The notes: generated by a model not told the origin, from the letters alone. Positions 8,460-16,749 are shown, counted from the stretch's first letter. The stretch is DNA of 64,000 nucleotides from HRBIN12 sp964447335 (GCA_964447335.1 CAYUSA010000004.1:21477-85476), one strand, 5' to 3'. Numbers and translations are program-made.

Positions 8460-9254
8460 ATGGACCGGGAGCAGCTCGAGCGGCAGGTCCGGGCCCTCGA
8501 CGAGGGCCGCGGCGCGCTCGGGCTCGAGGGGTTCCGCGCCGTGCTCGCGACCGGGGCCGACGCCGGGACGTGGCTCCAGGACCTCGTGACCGCCGGGGTC
8601 CAGGGTCTGGCTCGGGGCGAGGCCGTGCGCTCGCTCCTGCTCTCCCCCACCGGCCGGATCCGGGCCGACCTCCACGTGCTCCGCACGCCCGAGGGCTACC
8701 TGCTCCTCCAGCCCGCGGACCAGCCGACGGGCGCGGGAGACCTGCTCGGCCCCTACGTGCTGTCCTCGGACGTGACGCTCTCGCCGGCCGCCCCGAGGCT
8801 CGTCGCGCTGCCCGGCGTCCGCGGCTGGAGGTTCGAAGATCCCGCCGCGACGACGGCCGAGCCGGTCGGGGTCGGGGCCGAGGCCGTCGAGGCCTGGCGG
8901 ATCCGCCGGGGCATCGCCCGGTTCCCCGTCGACCTCGACCTGGACTCCCTGCCGGCCGAGGCGGGCCTCGACGACGAGGTGGTGATCGACCGGACGAAAG
9001 GCTGTTTCCTCGGACAGGAATCCGTGGCGAAGGTGCGGAACCTCGGGCACCCGACGCGCATCGTCCTCGCGCTCCGGGCCACCGGGAACGTCGCTCCGGG
9101 CGAGCCGGTGACGACCCGCGGAGCCGAGGTGGGCCTCGTGACCAGCGCGGACGGGCTTCCCGACGGGGGCACGGCGCTCCTCGCCCGCGTGCGCTGGGAC
9201 GCCCGCGAGGACGACCTCCGCACGGCCGCCGGTACACGGCTCGAGCGCCGCTGA
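8460..9254 (+). CDS. ygfZ: YgfZ/GcvT-domain folate-binding protein
   Basis: A 264-aa protein of the YgfZ/IBA57 family, which uses tetrahydrofolate to help repair or assemble [4Fe-4S] enzymes. The signature KGCFLGQE is at residues 180-187 with the conserved C182. The N-terminal half carries the GcvT-like fold (GFRAVLATGADA; LLLSPTGRI), and GNVAPGEPV follows in the C-terminal barrel. It fits a window that also carries suf, erpA and two cysteine desulfurases. It is divergent from the glycosyltransferase, leaving a promoter region of only ~19 bp. WhiB follows after 145 bp. Confidence 0.88.
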   Translation: MDREQLERQVRALDEGRGALGLEGFRAVLATGADAGTWLQDLVTAGVQGLARGEAVRSLLLSPTGRIRADLHVLRTPEGYLLLQPADQPTGAGDLLGPYVLSSDVTLSPAAPRLVALPGVRGWRFEDPAATTAEPVGVGAEAVEAWRIRRGIARFPVDLDLDSLPAEAGLDDEVVIDRTKGCFLGQESVAKVRNLGHPTRIVLALRATGNVAPGEPVTTRGAEVGLVTSADGLPDGGTALLARVRWDAREDDLRTAAGTRLERR

Positions 9255-9399
9255 GCGACCCCCGTTACTACGAGCGCCGACACATTTCAAGACTTCACTT
9301 CGCTCGCCCGCCGGTGCGAGCATCGGGCTTGCCTACCCGCACGGCCGGCCTCGGCCGCCGGTTCGGCACCAACGTCAGCCCGAGGCAGGAGCATCCGAC

Positions 9400-9678
9400 G
9401 TGACCAAGGAGCGAGTCGCCGGCATCGACCTGAAGACCCTTCCTCACAACCCTTCCCCCCCCGACATGTGGCAAGACAAAGCGGCTTGCCACGGCATCGA
9501 CCCCGACGTCTTCTTCCCCACCTCCGAGGAGGAGGCGGGTCCGGCCCTCGCCTACTGCACGGCGTGCCGGATCAAGGAGACGTGCCTCGCGTGGGCGCTC
9601 AAGAACGGCGAGCGCTACGGCGTGTGGGGCGGCCTGACCGAGCAGCAGCGGCGGAGGGTCGTCCGCTTCGTCGCCTGA
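9400..9678 (+). CDS. WhiB-family iron-sulfur transcriptional regulator
   Basis: A 92-aa actinobacterial WhiB-like protein. The four [4Fe-4S] ligands are visible at C30, C53, C56 and C62 (CxxC...C spacing), followed by the GVWGG turn at 74-78 and a basic C-terminal tail (EQQRRRVVRF) that contacts DNA. Its length and WQDKAAC opening fit the WhiB/WhiD group, which bind the principal sigma factor and control division, redox or antibiotic genes. The GTG start has AGGA upstream. The 145 bp before it include an AT-richer patch at 9280-9300 that may hold the promoter, though no confident hexamers were identified. Confidence 0.93.
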   Translation: MTKERVAGIDLKTLPHNPSPPDMWQDKAACHGIDPDVFFPTSEEEAGPALAYCTACRIKETCLAWALKNGERYGVWGGLTEQQRRRVVRFVA

Positions 9679-9727
9679 GGCCCGCGCTGGTCACCTCGGG
9701 ACCTCGGCCCCCATACTGGCGAGGCCC

Positions 9728-10768
9728 ATGAACGAGCCCACCGTCCGCTCGACGGCGCCCCTTCGCATCAGCTTCGTCGGGGGCGGCACCGACTTCCCCC
9801 ACTACTACGAGCGGCACGGCGGGGCGGTGCTCTCGGCCACGATCGACCGACGCGCGTACGTGTCGTTGACGCCACGCCCCGACCGAGCGGTGAGGATCCG
9901 TTCGCTCGACCTCGGGCACACGGTCGAGTACCACCTCGACGAGGGACCCACGTACGACGGCGTGATGGACCTCGCGAAGGCGGCCATCGCGCGGATGGGC
10001 GTCGACGGCGGGCTCGAGATGGACATCCGCTCGGACGCGCCCCCGGGGAGCGGCCTCGGCGGGTCCTCGGCGCTCGTGACGGCGGTCGTCGGAGCTCTCG
10101 CGGCGCTGCTCGATCGAAGCCTCGCCCGCGAGGACGTGGCGCGCCTGTCCTACGCGATCGAGCGCGACGATCTCGGCATCGCCGGCGGCTGGCAGGACCA
10201 GTACGCGGCGGCGTTCGGCGGCTTCAACCTCCTCGAGTTCGCTCAGGGCGGCGTCGCCGTCACGCCCGTCCGCTGCGAGGGTGAGGCGCTCGAGCGGCTC
10301 CGATCGCACCTGCTCCTGTGCTACACGGGCGCCGTTCGGACCGACCTCGGCCTCATCGACACGCAGATCCGTCTGTTCAACGAGGGGCGCGAGGAGACCA
10401 TGGTCGGGATGAAGCATCTGCACGAGATGGCCTACGAGATGCGCGACACCGTCGAGGCGGGCGATCTTGATGCGCTCGGCGCGATGCTCCACGACGCGTA
10501 CGAGAACAAGAAGCGCATGAACCCCCACATCGCCGACGGCACGCCGATCGAGGCCATGTTCGGGTTCGCTCGCGAGGCCGGCGCCGCCGGCGGCAAGATC
10601 TGCGGAGCCGGCGGTGGCGGGTACCTGCTGCTCGCGTGCGCCCCCGAGCGCCAGCCGGCCGTGCGCGTCGCGCTCGAGGCCCACGGCGGACGGTTCGCCG
10701 ACGTCGCGTTCCACCCCAGCGGGGTCGAGGCCCGCATCGGCGACCGTGTGTGGAGACCGTCGGCATGA
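9728..10768 (+). CDS. hddA: GHMP kinase, D-glycero-D-manno-heptose 7-phosphate kinase-like
   Basis: A 346-aa sugar kinase of the GHMP superfamily. The opening PLRISFVGGGTDFPHYYERHGG is characteristic of HddA-type heptose 7-phosphate kinases and related sugar-1-kinases. The ATP-binding glycine motif APPGSGLGGSSA is at about 104-115 and the C-terminal GHMP motif KICGAGGGGYLLL at about 288-300. It would make D-glycero-alpha-D-manno-heptose 1,7-bisphosphate. The downstream gmhB and gmhA, both coupled by 4-nt overlaps, support the heptose assignment over fucokinase or galactokinase. Confidence 0.85.
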   Translation: MNEPTVRSTAPLRISFVGGGTDFPHYYERHGGAVLSATIDRRAYVSLTPRPDRAVRIRSLDLGHTVEYHLDEGPTYDGVMDLAKAAIARMGVDGGLEMDIRSDAPPGSGLGGSSALVTAVVGALAALLDRSLAREDVARLSYAIERDDLGIAGGWQDQYAAAFGGFNLLEFAQGGVAVTPVRCEGEALERLRSHLLLCYTGAVRTDLGLIDTQIRLFNEGREETMVGMKHLHEMAYEMRDTVEAGDLDALGAMLHDAYENKKRMNPHIADGTPIEAMFGFAREAGAAGGKICGAGGGGYLLLACAPERQPAVRVALEAHGGRFADVAFHPSGVEARIGDRVWRPSA

Positions 10769-11322
10769 GCCGTCGCTTCGTGCTCGTGGATCGGGACGGC
10801 ACGATCAACGAGGAGGTCGACCACGTCCTGGAGCCGGGTCAGCTCCGGCTGATCCCCGGCGCGGCGGGTGCGCTGCGCGATCTGCGCGAGCTCGGGCTCG
10901 GGATCGTCGTCGTGACGAACCAGTCCCCCATCGCGCGAGGATGGCTGTCGCTCGAGGAGCTCGAAGGGATCCACGCCCGCCTCTCCGAGCTGCTCGCCGC
11001 CGAGGGCGCATCGCTGGACGGCTTCTACGCCTGTCCGCACGGCCCCGACGACGGCTGCGACTGCCGCAAGCCGGGCATCGTCCTCGCGACACGGGCAGCG
11101 GCGGAGCACGGGTTCGACCCGGCCGAGGCGTTCGTCGTCGGCGATCACCGAGGCGACGTCGAGATGGGCCGCCGGATCGGCGCGCGGACGTTCCTCGTAC
11201 GCACCGGCCACGGGCGCGAGGAGCTCGCGAAGGCCGAACCCTTCGCGGACCACGTCGTCGCGGACCTCGCCGAGGCAGCGACGATCATCCGCGACGAGGT
11301 CCTCGCGGGGGTGGAGCGATGA
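10765..11322 (+). CDS. gmhB: D-glycero-D-manno-heptose 1,7-bisphosphate 7-phosphatase
   Basis: A 185-aa HAD-superfamily histidinol-phosphatase-like enzyme. The nucleophile motif DRDGT is at residues 9-13 (D9 nucleophile, D11 acid/base), motif II is VVTNQS, and GDHRGDVE holds the acidic motif. The zinc site C90-P-H92...C98-D-C100 and the RKP following it are typical of GmhB. It removes the 7-phosphate before nucleotide activation. The ATG overlaps the hddA stop (ATGA), and its own stop overlaps the gmhA ATG. Confidence 0.9.
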   Translation: MSRRFVLVDRDGTINEEVDHVLEPGQLRLIPGAAGALRDLRELGLGIVVVTNQSPIARGWLSLEELEGIHARLSELLAAEGASLDGFYACPHGPDDGCDCRKPGIVLATRAAAEHGFDPAEAFVVGDHRGDVEMGRRIGARTFLVRTGHGREELAKAEPFADHVVADLAEAATIIRDEVLAGVER

Positions 11323-11903
11323 ACGCCGACCGTGTCCGCGCCTACCTCGAGGAGATGGCCGAGACCGCGCACCGTACCGCCGAGGCGTGCGCCGACGACG
11401 TCGCCGGCGCGGCCGAGCTCCTCGTGAACGCGCTGCTCGACGGCGGGAAGATCTTGCTGTGCGGCAACGGCGGCAGCGCGGCCGACAGCCAGCACCTCGC
11501 CGCCGAGTTCGTGAGCACGCTCACCGTCGACAACCGCCGCCCGGCGATCCCCGCGCTGGCGCTCACGACCGACACGTCGATCCTCACGGCGATCGCCAAC
11601 GACTTCGGCTTCGAGGGGGTCTTCGCGCGTCAGGTCGAGGCGCTCGGCCGAGCCGGCGACGTGCTGATCGGCATCTCGACGACCGGCGACTCGGCGGATG
11701 TCGTCCGTGCCTTCGAGCAGGCCCAGGCGCAGGAGCTCCGCACGATCGCCCTCACCGGCGAGACCGGCGGCGCGCTCGCACCGATGGCCGACGTCGCGAT
11801 CCGCGTCCCGAGCCGCGAGACCTCGCACATCCAGGAGTGCCACATCGCGATCGGCCAGCTCCTCGCCTTCATGGTCGAGGAGACGCTCTACCCGCACCCC
11901 TGA
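11319..11903 (+). CDS. gmhA: D-sedoheptulose 7-phosphate isomerase
   Basis: A 194-aa SIS-domain isomerase that converts sedoheptulose 7-phosphate to D-glycero-D-manno-heptose 7-phosphate, the first step of heptose synthesis. The SIS phosphate-binding stretch CGNGGSAADSQHLAAEF is at residues 48-64 with the catalytic Glu, STTGDS binds the sugar phosphate, and ETSHIQECHIAIGQLL contains the conserved His. Length fits GmhA (about 190 aa). It is the last gene of the overlap-coupled hddA-gmhB-gmhA operon; the nucleotidyltransferase that would finish the pathway is not in the window. Confidence 0.92.
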   Translation: MNADRVRAYLEEMAETAHRTAEACADDVAGAAELLVNALLDGGKILLCGNGGSAADSQHLAAEFVSTLTVDNRRPAIPALALTTDTSILTAIANDFGFEGVFARQVEALGRAGDVLIGISTTGDSADVVRAFEQAQAQELRTIALTGETGGALAPMADVAIRVPSRETSHIQECHIAIGQLLAFMVEETLYPHP

Positions 11904-11924
11904 GCGAGGACTACGCTCGGAACC

Positions 11925-12194
11925 ATGCGGCGGTCCGCGATCATCATCGCCGTTTGTGTCCTTGTCGCCGCAGTCGCGATCGCGAACTGGCTGCCCCGCT
12001 ACACCTGCCGGGAGCCGTACCGGCTCGTACCGGCTTCGGGGCCGGGATCTCCGTCGAGCGGCTGGCTCTGCGTGCGCACGGACATGGGGTACTCCCCGGA
12101 CAGCCGCCTCCCCTTCAAGTGGGGGATCGCCGGGCTCGCGGGCGTCGGGGCGGGCGTCGCGCTCTCGGCCGGGCGAGCGAAAGGGTCAGGCTGA
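11925..12194 (+). CDS. Small membrane protein
   Basis: An 89-aa protein of unknown function 21 bp downstream of gmhA and probably in its operon. It has an N-terminal transmembrane helix (IIIAVCVLVAAVAIANWL), a ~45-residue external loop with two cysteines (YTC and WLCV, about residues 28 and 49) that could form a disulfide, and a second hydrophobic helix (WGIAGLAGVGAGVAL). Its 3' end overlaps the end of the decayed luciferase-like gene on the other strand by a few bases. Confidence 0.6.
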   Translation: MRRSAIIIAVCVLVAAVAIANWLPRYTCREPYRLVPASGPGSPSSGWLCVRTDMGYSPDSRLPFKWGIAGLAGVGAGVALSAGRAKGSG

Positions 12195-12655
12195 GGGCGG
12201 ACCCGAGCGGATCAGCTCGAGGGTCGGCTCCTCCCAACCGGGGCCCTGGACGCCGGCATCGGGCAGGTACCACGTCGCGCCGGCGGCCGCCGAGTGGTAG
12301 CGCGCGGCGCGGCGGAACGGGGCGCGATCGGGATCCTCGGTCGCTGCAGCGGCGTCGGCTGGAACTGGGTCTCGCGGACGTGGAGGTGGTCGAGCGTCAC
12401 GGTCTCGCGCGCGAGCTTCCACGGGCGACGCCGCGCCACCGGCGTCACGAGCGTGCCGAGGCACACGCGCTCGGTCCGCACGGCGATCGCGCCGAGCGCG
12501 ACCCACGGGTCGGACACCTGGACGGCGAACTCCTTCATGAACCGCATGTGGTCCCACAGGAAGAACCCGTCCCAGCGCGCGCGGTCGGCCTCGACGCCGA
12601 GCTCGATCAGCTTGTTTAGGTCCCCGACGTTCGGGACGCTGATGCCGAAACGCAC
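12186..12655 (-). pseudogene. Decayed LLM-class flavin oxidoreductase
   Basis: Remnant of a luciferase-like oxidoreductase. From the GTG at 12655 one frame gives a good N-terminal part: RFGISVPNVGDLNKLIELG, GFFLWDHMRF, LGTLVTPVARRRPWKLARE. After LDHL, the usual SGGR...glycine-rich segment is missing and the text resumes at RETQFQPTPLQRPRIPI. A second frame then carries APFRRAARY and the C-terminal AAAGATWYLPDAG...LIRSGP. About 150 residues expected in a complete ~280-residue homologue are absent. At least two internal deletions plus a frame change make it non-functional as read. It was once co-directional with the VOC gene. Confidence 0.7.
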
Positions 12656-12663
12656 GACGGGTG

Positions 12664-13026
12664 TCAGGCAGCCGAGGGGTCGTCCTCGTAGACGCCGAGG
12701 GAGTTGCCCTCGGTGTCGCGGCAGTACGCCATGTACCCCACGCCGGGGATCGGCATCTTCTGGGTGATCGCGGACCCGCCGGCTTCCTCGATCCTTCGGA
12801 TCGCGTCGTCTACCGAGTCCACGCCGACGTGGATCCACGCCGCGGTCTCGCTCCGGCGCGTGAGCGCGCCGTTGATGCCCGGCTCGTCCTCGGGCCCGGT
12901 CGTCGCGAGCCAGTAGTCGGCCGGTCCGCCCCAGCTCGTGATCTGCCAGCCGAGCACGTCCCGGTAGAACGCCTGCGCGCGCTCCGGGTCGTCCACCGGC
13001 ACCTCGAAGTGGATCACGCGAGCCAT
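12664..13026 (-). CDS. VOC/glyoxalase-like family protein
   Basis: A 120-aa vicinal-oxygen-chelate protein with two beta-alpha-beta-beta-beta modules. RVIHFEVPVDDPERAQAFYRDVLGW is the classic first module, WIHVGVDSVDDAIRRIEEAGG starts the second, and CRDTEGNSLGVYE ends it with the expected metal-ligand Glu. H6 in the first strand fits the other metal ligand. Members include glyoxalase I, dioxygenases and drug-binding proteins; the substrate cannot be predicted. Start ATG at 13026. The 180 bp between it and the divergent ABC transporter holds no recognised site. Confidence 0.87.
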   Translation of the reverse strand: MARVIHFEVPVDDPERAQAFYRDVLGWQITSWGGPADYWLATTGPEDEPGINGALTRRSETAAWIHVGVDSVDDAIRRIEEAGGSAITQKMPIPGVGYMAYCRDTEGNSLGVYEDDPSAA

Positions 13027-13206
13027 CGCCTCACCCCCTCGAGCGCTCCTCGGCGCCCGATGAGACCCTACGCGGCGCGTCCATCGCGTGGCACGGCCGA
13101 AGGGCCCGCCGGCGAGGCCGCGACGGCGGGCGTCCGGGTGCCAGCACCTCGGGACACGCATGCTCGCGCCCGCGCGCCCGAGGCCGGGGGTGCTTAGGCT
13201 TGCGGC

Positions 13207-14124
13207 GTGGACGTCATCGAGGTCCAGGGGCTGAGCAAGGAGTACCGGCGGCTCCGCGGTGGCCGGACCATCGCCCTCGACCGGCTCGACCTGGCCGTGC
13301 CCGAGGGCGGCGTCTTCGGGTTCCTCGGCCCGAACGGAGCGGGCAAGACCACCACGATCCGGTGCCTGCTGGGTCTCGTCCGCCCTTCCGCAGGACGGTG
13401 TCGGCTCCTCGGGGCGGAGACGCCACACGGGCTCCCCGGTGTGGTCGGCCGGGTCGGCTCGATCGTCGAGACCCCGGTGCTGTACCCCCGCTTCTCTGGG
13501 CGGAAGAACCTGGAGCTGCTCGGGCAGGTGGCTGGGATCGGGCGCGCACGCGTGCGCGAGGTCCTCGAGCAGGTCGGGCTCGCCGAGCGGAGCGACGACC
13601 AGGTGAGGACCTACTCGCTCGGGATGAAGCAGCGCCTCGGCATCGCCGCGGCGCTCCTCAAGGACCCCGAGCTGCTCCTCCTCGACGAGCCCGCGATCGG
13701 GCTCGACCCGGCGGGGATCGTCGAGGTGCGCGAGCTGATCCGCCGTCTCGGCGCCGAGGGCCGTACGGTGTTCATCTCGAGCCACATCCTGACCGAGGTC
13801 CAACAGGTCGCCGACCGCGTCGCGATCCTGTCGCGCGGTCGCGCCGTCGCGTCGGGCCCGGTCGGCGACGTGCTCTCCAGTGGCCGAGCTGCCGAGCTCG
13901 TCGTCCGGCTCGACGACGTGTCGGCCGGCCTCCGTGCGCTCACCGAGGCCGGGATCGACGCTCGAGCGCAGGACGACCGCCTGCTCGTCGCGTTGCCGCC
14001 GGACCAAGCCTCCCTCGTCACGCGGACGCTCGCCGACCGGGGCCTGTACCTGTCCGAGCTCCGGGCGGAGGAGGCCGACCTCGAGACGGTGTTCCTCGAG
14101 CTCACGGGGGGTGGAGCCGAGTGA
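13207..14124 (+). CDS. ABC transporter ATP-binding protein
   Basis: A 305-aa ABC-2-type ATPase. Walker A GPNGAGKTTT is near residues 42-51, the signature SLGMKQRLGIAAALL near 136-150, and Walker B LLLLDEPAIGLDP follows. The ~90-residue C-terminal extension is typical of the drug- or bacteriocin-export branch (CcmA/NatA type). It pairs with the permease that follows by a GTGA overlap. The transported substrate (lipid, peptide or drug) is unknown. GTG start at 13207; the upstream 180 bp presumably carries the promoter. Confidence 0.93.
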   Translation: MDVIEVQGLSKEYRRLRGGRTIALDRLDLAVPEGGVFGFLGPNGAGKTTTIRCLLGLVRPSAGRCRLLGAETPHGLPGVVGRVGSIVETPVLYPRFSGRKNLELLGQVAGIGRARVREVLEQVGLAERSDDQVRTYSLGMKQRLGIAAALLKDPELLLLDEPAIGLDPAGIVEVRELIRRLGAEGRTVFISSHILTEVQQVADRVAILSRGRAVASGPVGDVLSSGRAAELVVRLDDVSAGLRALTEAGIDARAQDDRLLVALPPDQASLVTRTLADRGLYLSELRAEEADLETVFLELTGGGAE

Positions 14125-14867
14125 CCGGGCTGCTCCGCGCCGAGCTCCGCCGCTTCTGGTCCCGCCGGCTCCTGCTGATCCTGGTGGTGCTCGAGCTGAT
14201 GGGGATCGCCTTCGGGGGCGGAATCGCGTTCTGGAACGTGCGCTTCGAGCTCACATCGCTCCCCGACGTCTTCCTCGGCACGGCCCTGATCCTGGTGATC
14301 GTCGGCTGGGTGCTCGGCGCCTCGTTCATCGGGGCCGAGTGGCACGCGGGGACGGTGACCACGCTCCTCACGTGGGAACCACGCAGGGGCCGGGTCATAG
14401 CGGCGAAGATCGTGGCAGCGCTCACGTCGGTCTTCGCGCTGTCCATGGTGATGCAGGCGGTCCTCGCCGGGATGCTCGCCTTCGACGCCGCCGTCCGCGG
14501 TTCCACCGCGGGCGCCGACGGCGCGTGGCTGGCCGAGACCCTCGGGGTCGCGTTCCGCGCTGCCCTGCTCGCGACCTTCGGAGCGGGCGTGGGGTTCGGC
14601 CTCGCCGCGGTCGGGAAGAACACCGCCGCGGCGCTCGGCGTTGGCTTCGGCTACGTGGTGATCGTCGAGAACCTCGTCCGCGGGCTCCGGCCGCAGTGGA
14701 TCGATTGGCTCGCGAGCGAGAACGCGGGGCGGTTCCTGCTCGCCCGACCGCTCGAATTCCCGTTCCTGGAGCGCTCGACGCTCGGGGCGGGGCTGTACCT
14801 CACGGCGGTCACCGCGCTGATCTTGTTCGGCGCCGCGGCGGTGTTCCGAGCGCGCGACGTCACCTGA
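14121..14867 (+). CDS. ABC-2 type transporter permease
   Basis: A 248-aa membrane subunit for the ATPase just upstream. About six transmembrane segments can be seen (LLLILVVLELMGIAFGGGI, LGTALILVIVGWVLGASFI, ALTSVFALSMVMQAVLAGM, FRAALLATFGAGVGFGLAAV, ALGVGFGYVVIVENLV, GLYLTAVTALILFGAAAVF). The early cytoplasmic loop with EWHAGTVTTLLTWEPRR is a hallmark of ABC-2 permeases. GTG start overlaps the ATPase stop. Its last 8 bases overlap the convergent membrane protein gene. Confidence 0.9.
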   Translation: MTGLLRAELRRFWSRRLLLILVVLELMGIAFGGGIAFWNVRFELTSLPDVFLGTALILVIVGWVLGASFIGAEWHAGTVTTLLTWEPRRGRVIAAKIVAALTSVFALSMVMQAVLAGMLAFDAAVRGSTAGADGAWLAETLGVAFRAALLATFGAGVGFGLAAVGKNTAAALGVGFGYVVIVENLVRGLRPQWIDWLASENAGRFLLARPLEFPFLERSTLGAGLYLTAVTALILFGAAAVFRARDVT

Positions 14868-15501
14868 GCCCCCGCCGGCGGCGCACCCACCAGCCGACGA
14901 GGGCGCCGAACGCCACCGGCGACCACAGCGCAACCACGCCGAGCGCGTTCTGGAAGGTGGAACCGGCGTAGACCCCGAACCGAGCCTCGACCATCCCGCT
15001 CGGCACGGTCACAGGCACGCCTACGGTCCCGATGTAGCCGAGCGGGTGCCACGTCCACAGCCCGGCGAACGCCACGTGCAGCGCCGCGGCGGCCAACCCG
15101 GCGAGCACCGCGATCGTCACGGGGCGGCGGGAGCGGCGGATCCCAAGCACGGCCGGCGCCGCCCCGAGCGCGGCGGCCGCGCCCTGCGCGGCGATCGTCC
15201 ACCACAGCACGGACGGCCCGTACGTCTGGCCGTCGTAGGAGGGTGAGATGAGCGGCGGCACCGGGTGAGACGCCCACCGGACGAGGTAGCGGTACGGCGA
15301 GAAGCTCGCGTCGGGCGAGGGGATCCCCACGAGCCATCCGACGACCATGTGTCCGAGCACCATCAGGCACGCCGCCGCGATCGCAGGCCGGATCCACCCG
15401 ACCCACGCCTTCCACGCGCCGAGCGTGCCCCGGTCGAGCGGGCCCGCGCCTCCCGGCAGGTGGTAGTCCTCGATGGAGTAGCGCATGCTCTGGCCCCCCA
15501 T
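14860..15501 (-). CDS. Multi-pass membrane protein, unknown function
   Basis: A 213-aa protein, not recognised. Hydrophobic helices are seen near residues 37-58 (IRPAIAAACLMVLGHMVVGWLV), 100-120 (WTIAAQGAAAALGAAPAVLGI), 127-148 (VTIAVLAGLAAAALHVAFAGLW) and 187-205 (NALGVVALWSPVAFGALVGWW). The two longer loops are rich in Trp, Pro and Tyr and probably extracytoplasmic. It begins immediately after the stop of the anti-sigma-like gene, so it belongs to the same operon as the ECF sigma factor and may be part of its membrane signalling or its regulon. Confidence 0.7.
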   Translation of the reverse strand: MGGQSMRYSIEDYHLPGGAGPLDRGTLGAWKAWVGWIRPAIAAACLMVLGHMVVGWLVGIPSPDASFSPYRYLVRWASHPVPPLISPSYDGQTYGPSVLWWTIAAQGAAAALGAAPAVLGIRRSRRPVTIAVLAGLAAAALHVAFAGLWTWHPLGYIGTVGVPVTVPSGMVEARFGVYAGSTFQNALGVVALWSPVAFGALVGWWVRRRRGLR

Positions 15502-16092
15502 TCAGATCTTCACCTCGAACGGCACCGTGGCGACGACCCGATCGTCACGGAGGCGGACCATGTCGGCGTCGAACCTCAGCGGGCCGAACACCGGCGTGAG
15601 CTCGGGAGGCGGGAGCTCGACGCCGAACCACACATCGAGCAACGTCGTCGCCCCATCTCGGCTGCCGCCCTGTCGCTGTTCGGTCGAGCCCACCCGAAGG
15701 TCCCCGTAGGTCACGTCGGTCACCTCGACGAACAGGTCGCGACCCTTCGGGTCCCACCCGACGACATGGACGTAGAGCGTGTCGGGGTTCGCGGCCGACC
15801 CGGCCCCGTAGACCTCCCAGACGACTACGCTGAGGCCATCGACCGTGTGCACGTCGCCGATGCCTTCGCCCCCGTATTCCCCACCTTGTACGAGGGCAGT
15901 CGCCACCTTCACCGGGAACTGGCCGTTGACATTGATCTGCTGAAGGACGAACGCGCCCGCCAGGACGAGCGCGATTCCGATCGCCACCGCCGCGAGCGCC
16001 CGGTACCGGAACACGCGGACGGCCGCGAGCACGATCTCCGGCGGCGGCGACTCGTCGGGCAGCGCGCCGAGCAGCTCCTCAGGATCGGCCAT
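15502..16092 (-). CDS. Single-pass membrane protein next to ECF sigma factor (anti-sigma-like position)
   Basis: A 196-aa protein with a short cytoplasmic N-terminus (MADPEELLGALPDESPPPE), one transmembrane helix (ALAAVAIGIALVLAGAFVL, about residues 34-52) and a ~140-residue extracytoplasmic domain of beta character. No HxxxCxxC zinc anti-sigma motif is present, so an anti-sigma role rests on position only. Its ATG shares one base with the sigma stop (TGATG), a layout usual for sigma/anti-sigma pairs. As read, a frameshift in the sigma gene puts this protein in frame with the sigma N-terminus, giving one 358-codon open frame. Confidence 0.65.
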   Translation of the reverse strand: MADPEELLGALPDESPPPEIVLAAVRVFRYRALAAVAIGIALVLAGAFVLQQINVNGQFPVKVATALVQGGEYGGEGIGDVHTVDGLSVVVWEVYGAGSAANPDTLYVHVVGWDPKGRDLFVEVTDVTYGDLRVGSTEQRQGGSRDGATTLLDVWFGVELPPPELTPVFGPLRFDADMVRLRDDRVVATVPFEVKI

Positions 16093-16578
16093 CAACCCTC
16101 CCACGCCCGGCGGAACGCGTCCCTCGCGCGAGCCATGCGCTGGCGCACCGCGTCGTGCGAGATGCCGAGCAACCGGGCGACGTCCTCGCCGGACAGGCCG
16201 AGCGAGAACAGCAGCACAAGCACCTCGCCGAGCCCGGTGCTCGCGGTCGAGCGTGCCCAGCACGCGCTCGATGTCGAGCCGTTCGTCCTCGGCGCTCGAC
16301 GCGAGATCCGGGGCCGGGTCGACGTGCTCGACGGCGCGCTCCCGCCCCACCTTGCGGAGCCACTCGAGGAACACGTTCCGCGCGATCCCGAGGAGCCAGG
16401 CCTCGACGGGCGCCTGACCCGAGTACCGGGTGGCGCCGCGGAGGGCTCGAACGAAGGTCTCCTGGGTGAGATCTCGAGCCACGTCGCGGCCGCCCACCAT
16501 CCGACGGAAGTACGTGAAGACCCGTGCCTCGTGTGAGGCGAACGCGTCCGCGAGATCGAGTCGGTCTCCCACATCCAC
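16092..16578 (-). pseudogene. ECF-type sigma-70 factor, frameshifted as read
   Basis: Region 2 is intact from the GTG at 16578: ASHEARVFTYFRRMVGG, DVARDLTQETFVRALRG and YSGQAPVEAWLLGIARN. The frame then runs to LGTLDREHR and loses homology at about 16225-16240. Region 4 (EVLVLLFSLGLSGEDVARLLGISHDAVRQRMARAR) continues in a neighbouring frame to the stop at 16092. A single extra base near the CACCGGGCTCGGCGAGG stretch would explain it. Either the gene is broken or the assembly has an indel; corrected, it would be a normal ~162-aa ECF sigma with its helix-turn-helix in region 4. Confidence 0.75.
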
Positions 16579-16687
16579 CCTTGGAGTGACGCCAGGCCGA
16601 CCCTATGTGACCGGACCCATCGGTCGAGGCATGTCGGACCCTCCCGCCACCATCGGCGTGTGACGCCTCCCCCGGCGAGCGCTCGGC

Positions 16688-16716
16688 TTGACGACCGAAC
16701 ACGTGTTCGGTACGGT
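16688..16716 (+). promoter_or_regulatory. Sigma-70-type promoter with LexA (SOS) box in the spacer
   Basis: TTGACG at 16688-16693 and TACGGT at 16711-16716 are separated by 17 bp. The spacer is almost filled by a perfect 16-bp palindrome CCGAACACGTGTTCGG (16695-16710), which contains CGAAC-N4-GTTCG, the half-site arrangement of the Gram-positive/actinobacterial LexA box. LexA bound here would block RNA polymerase directly. The GTG of the exonuclease gene lies 40 bp beyond the palindrome. Confidence 0.8.
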
Positions 16717-16749
16717 GCTGCCCCCACGCGGCCCCGTGGGGAGGCGACG

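Noticed and set aside
16092..16578. Programmed ribosomal frameshift in the sigma gene
   Set aside because: No slippery heptamer or downstream structure was seen at the shift; a simple indel explains it.
16660..16749. Upstream ATG for the exonuclease/GIY-YIG gene
   Set aside because: It would enclose the promoter and the LexA palindrome within the coding region and lacks a good ribosome-binding site; GTG 16750 has one.
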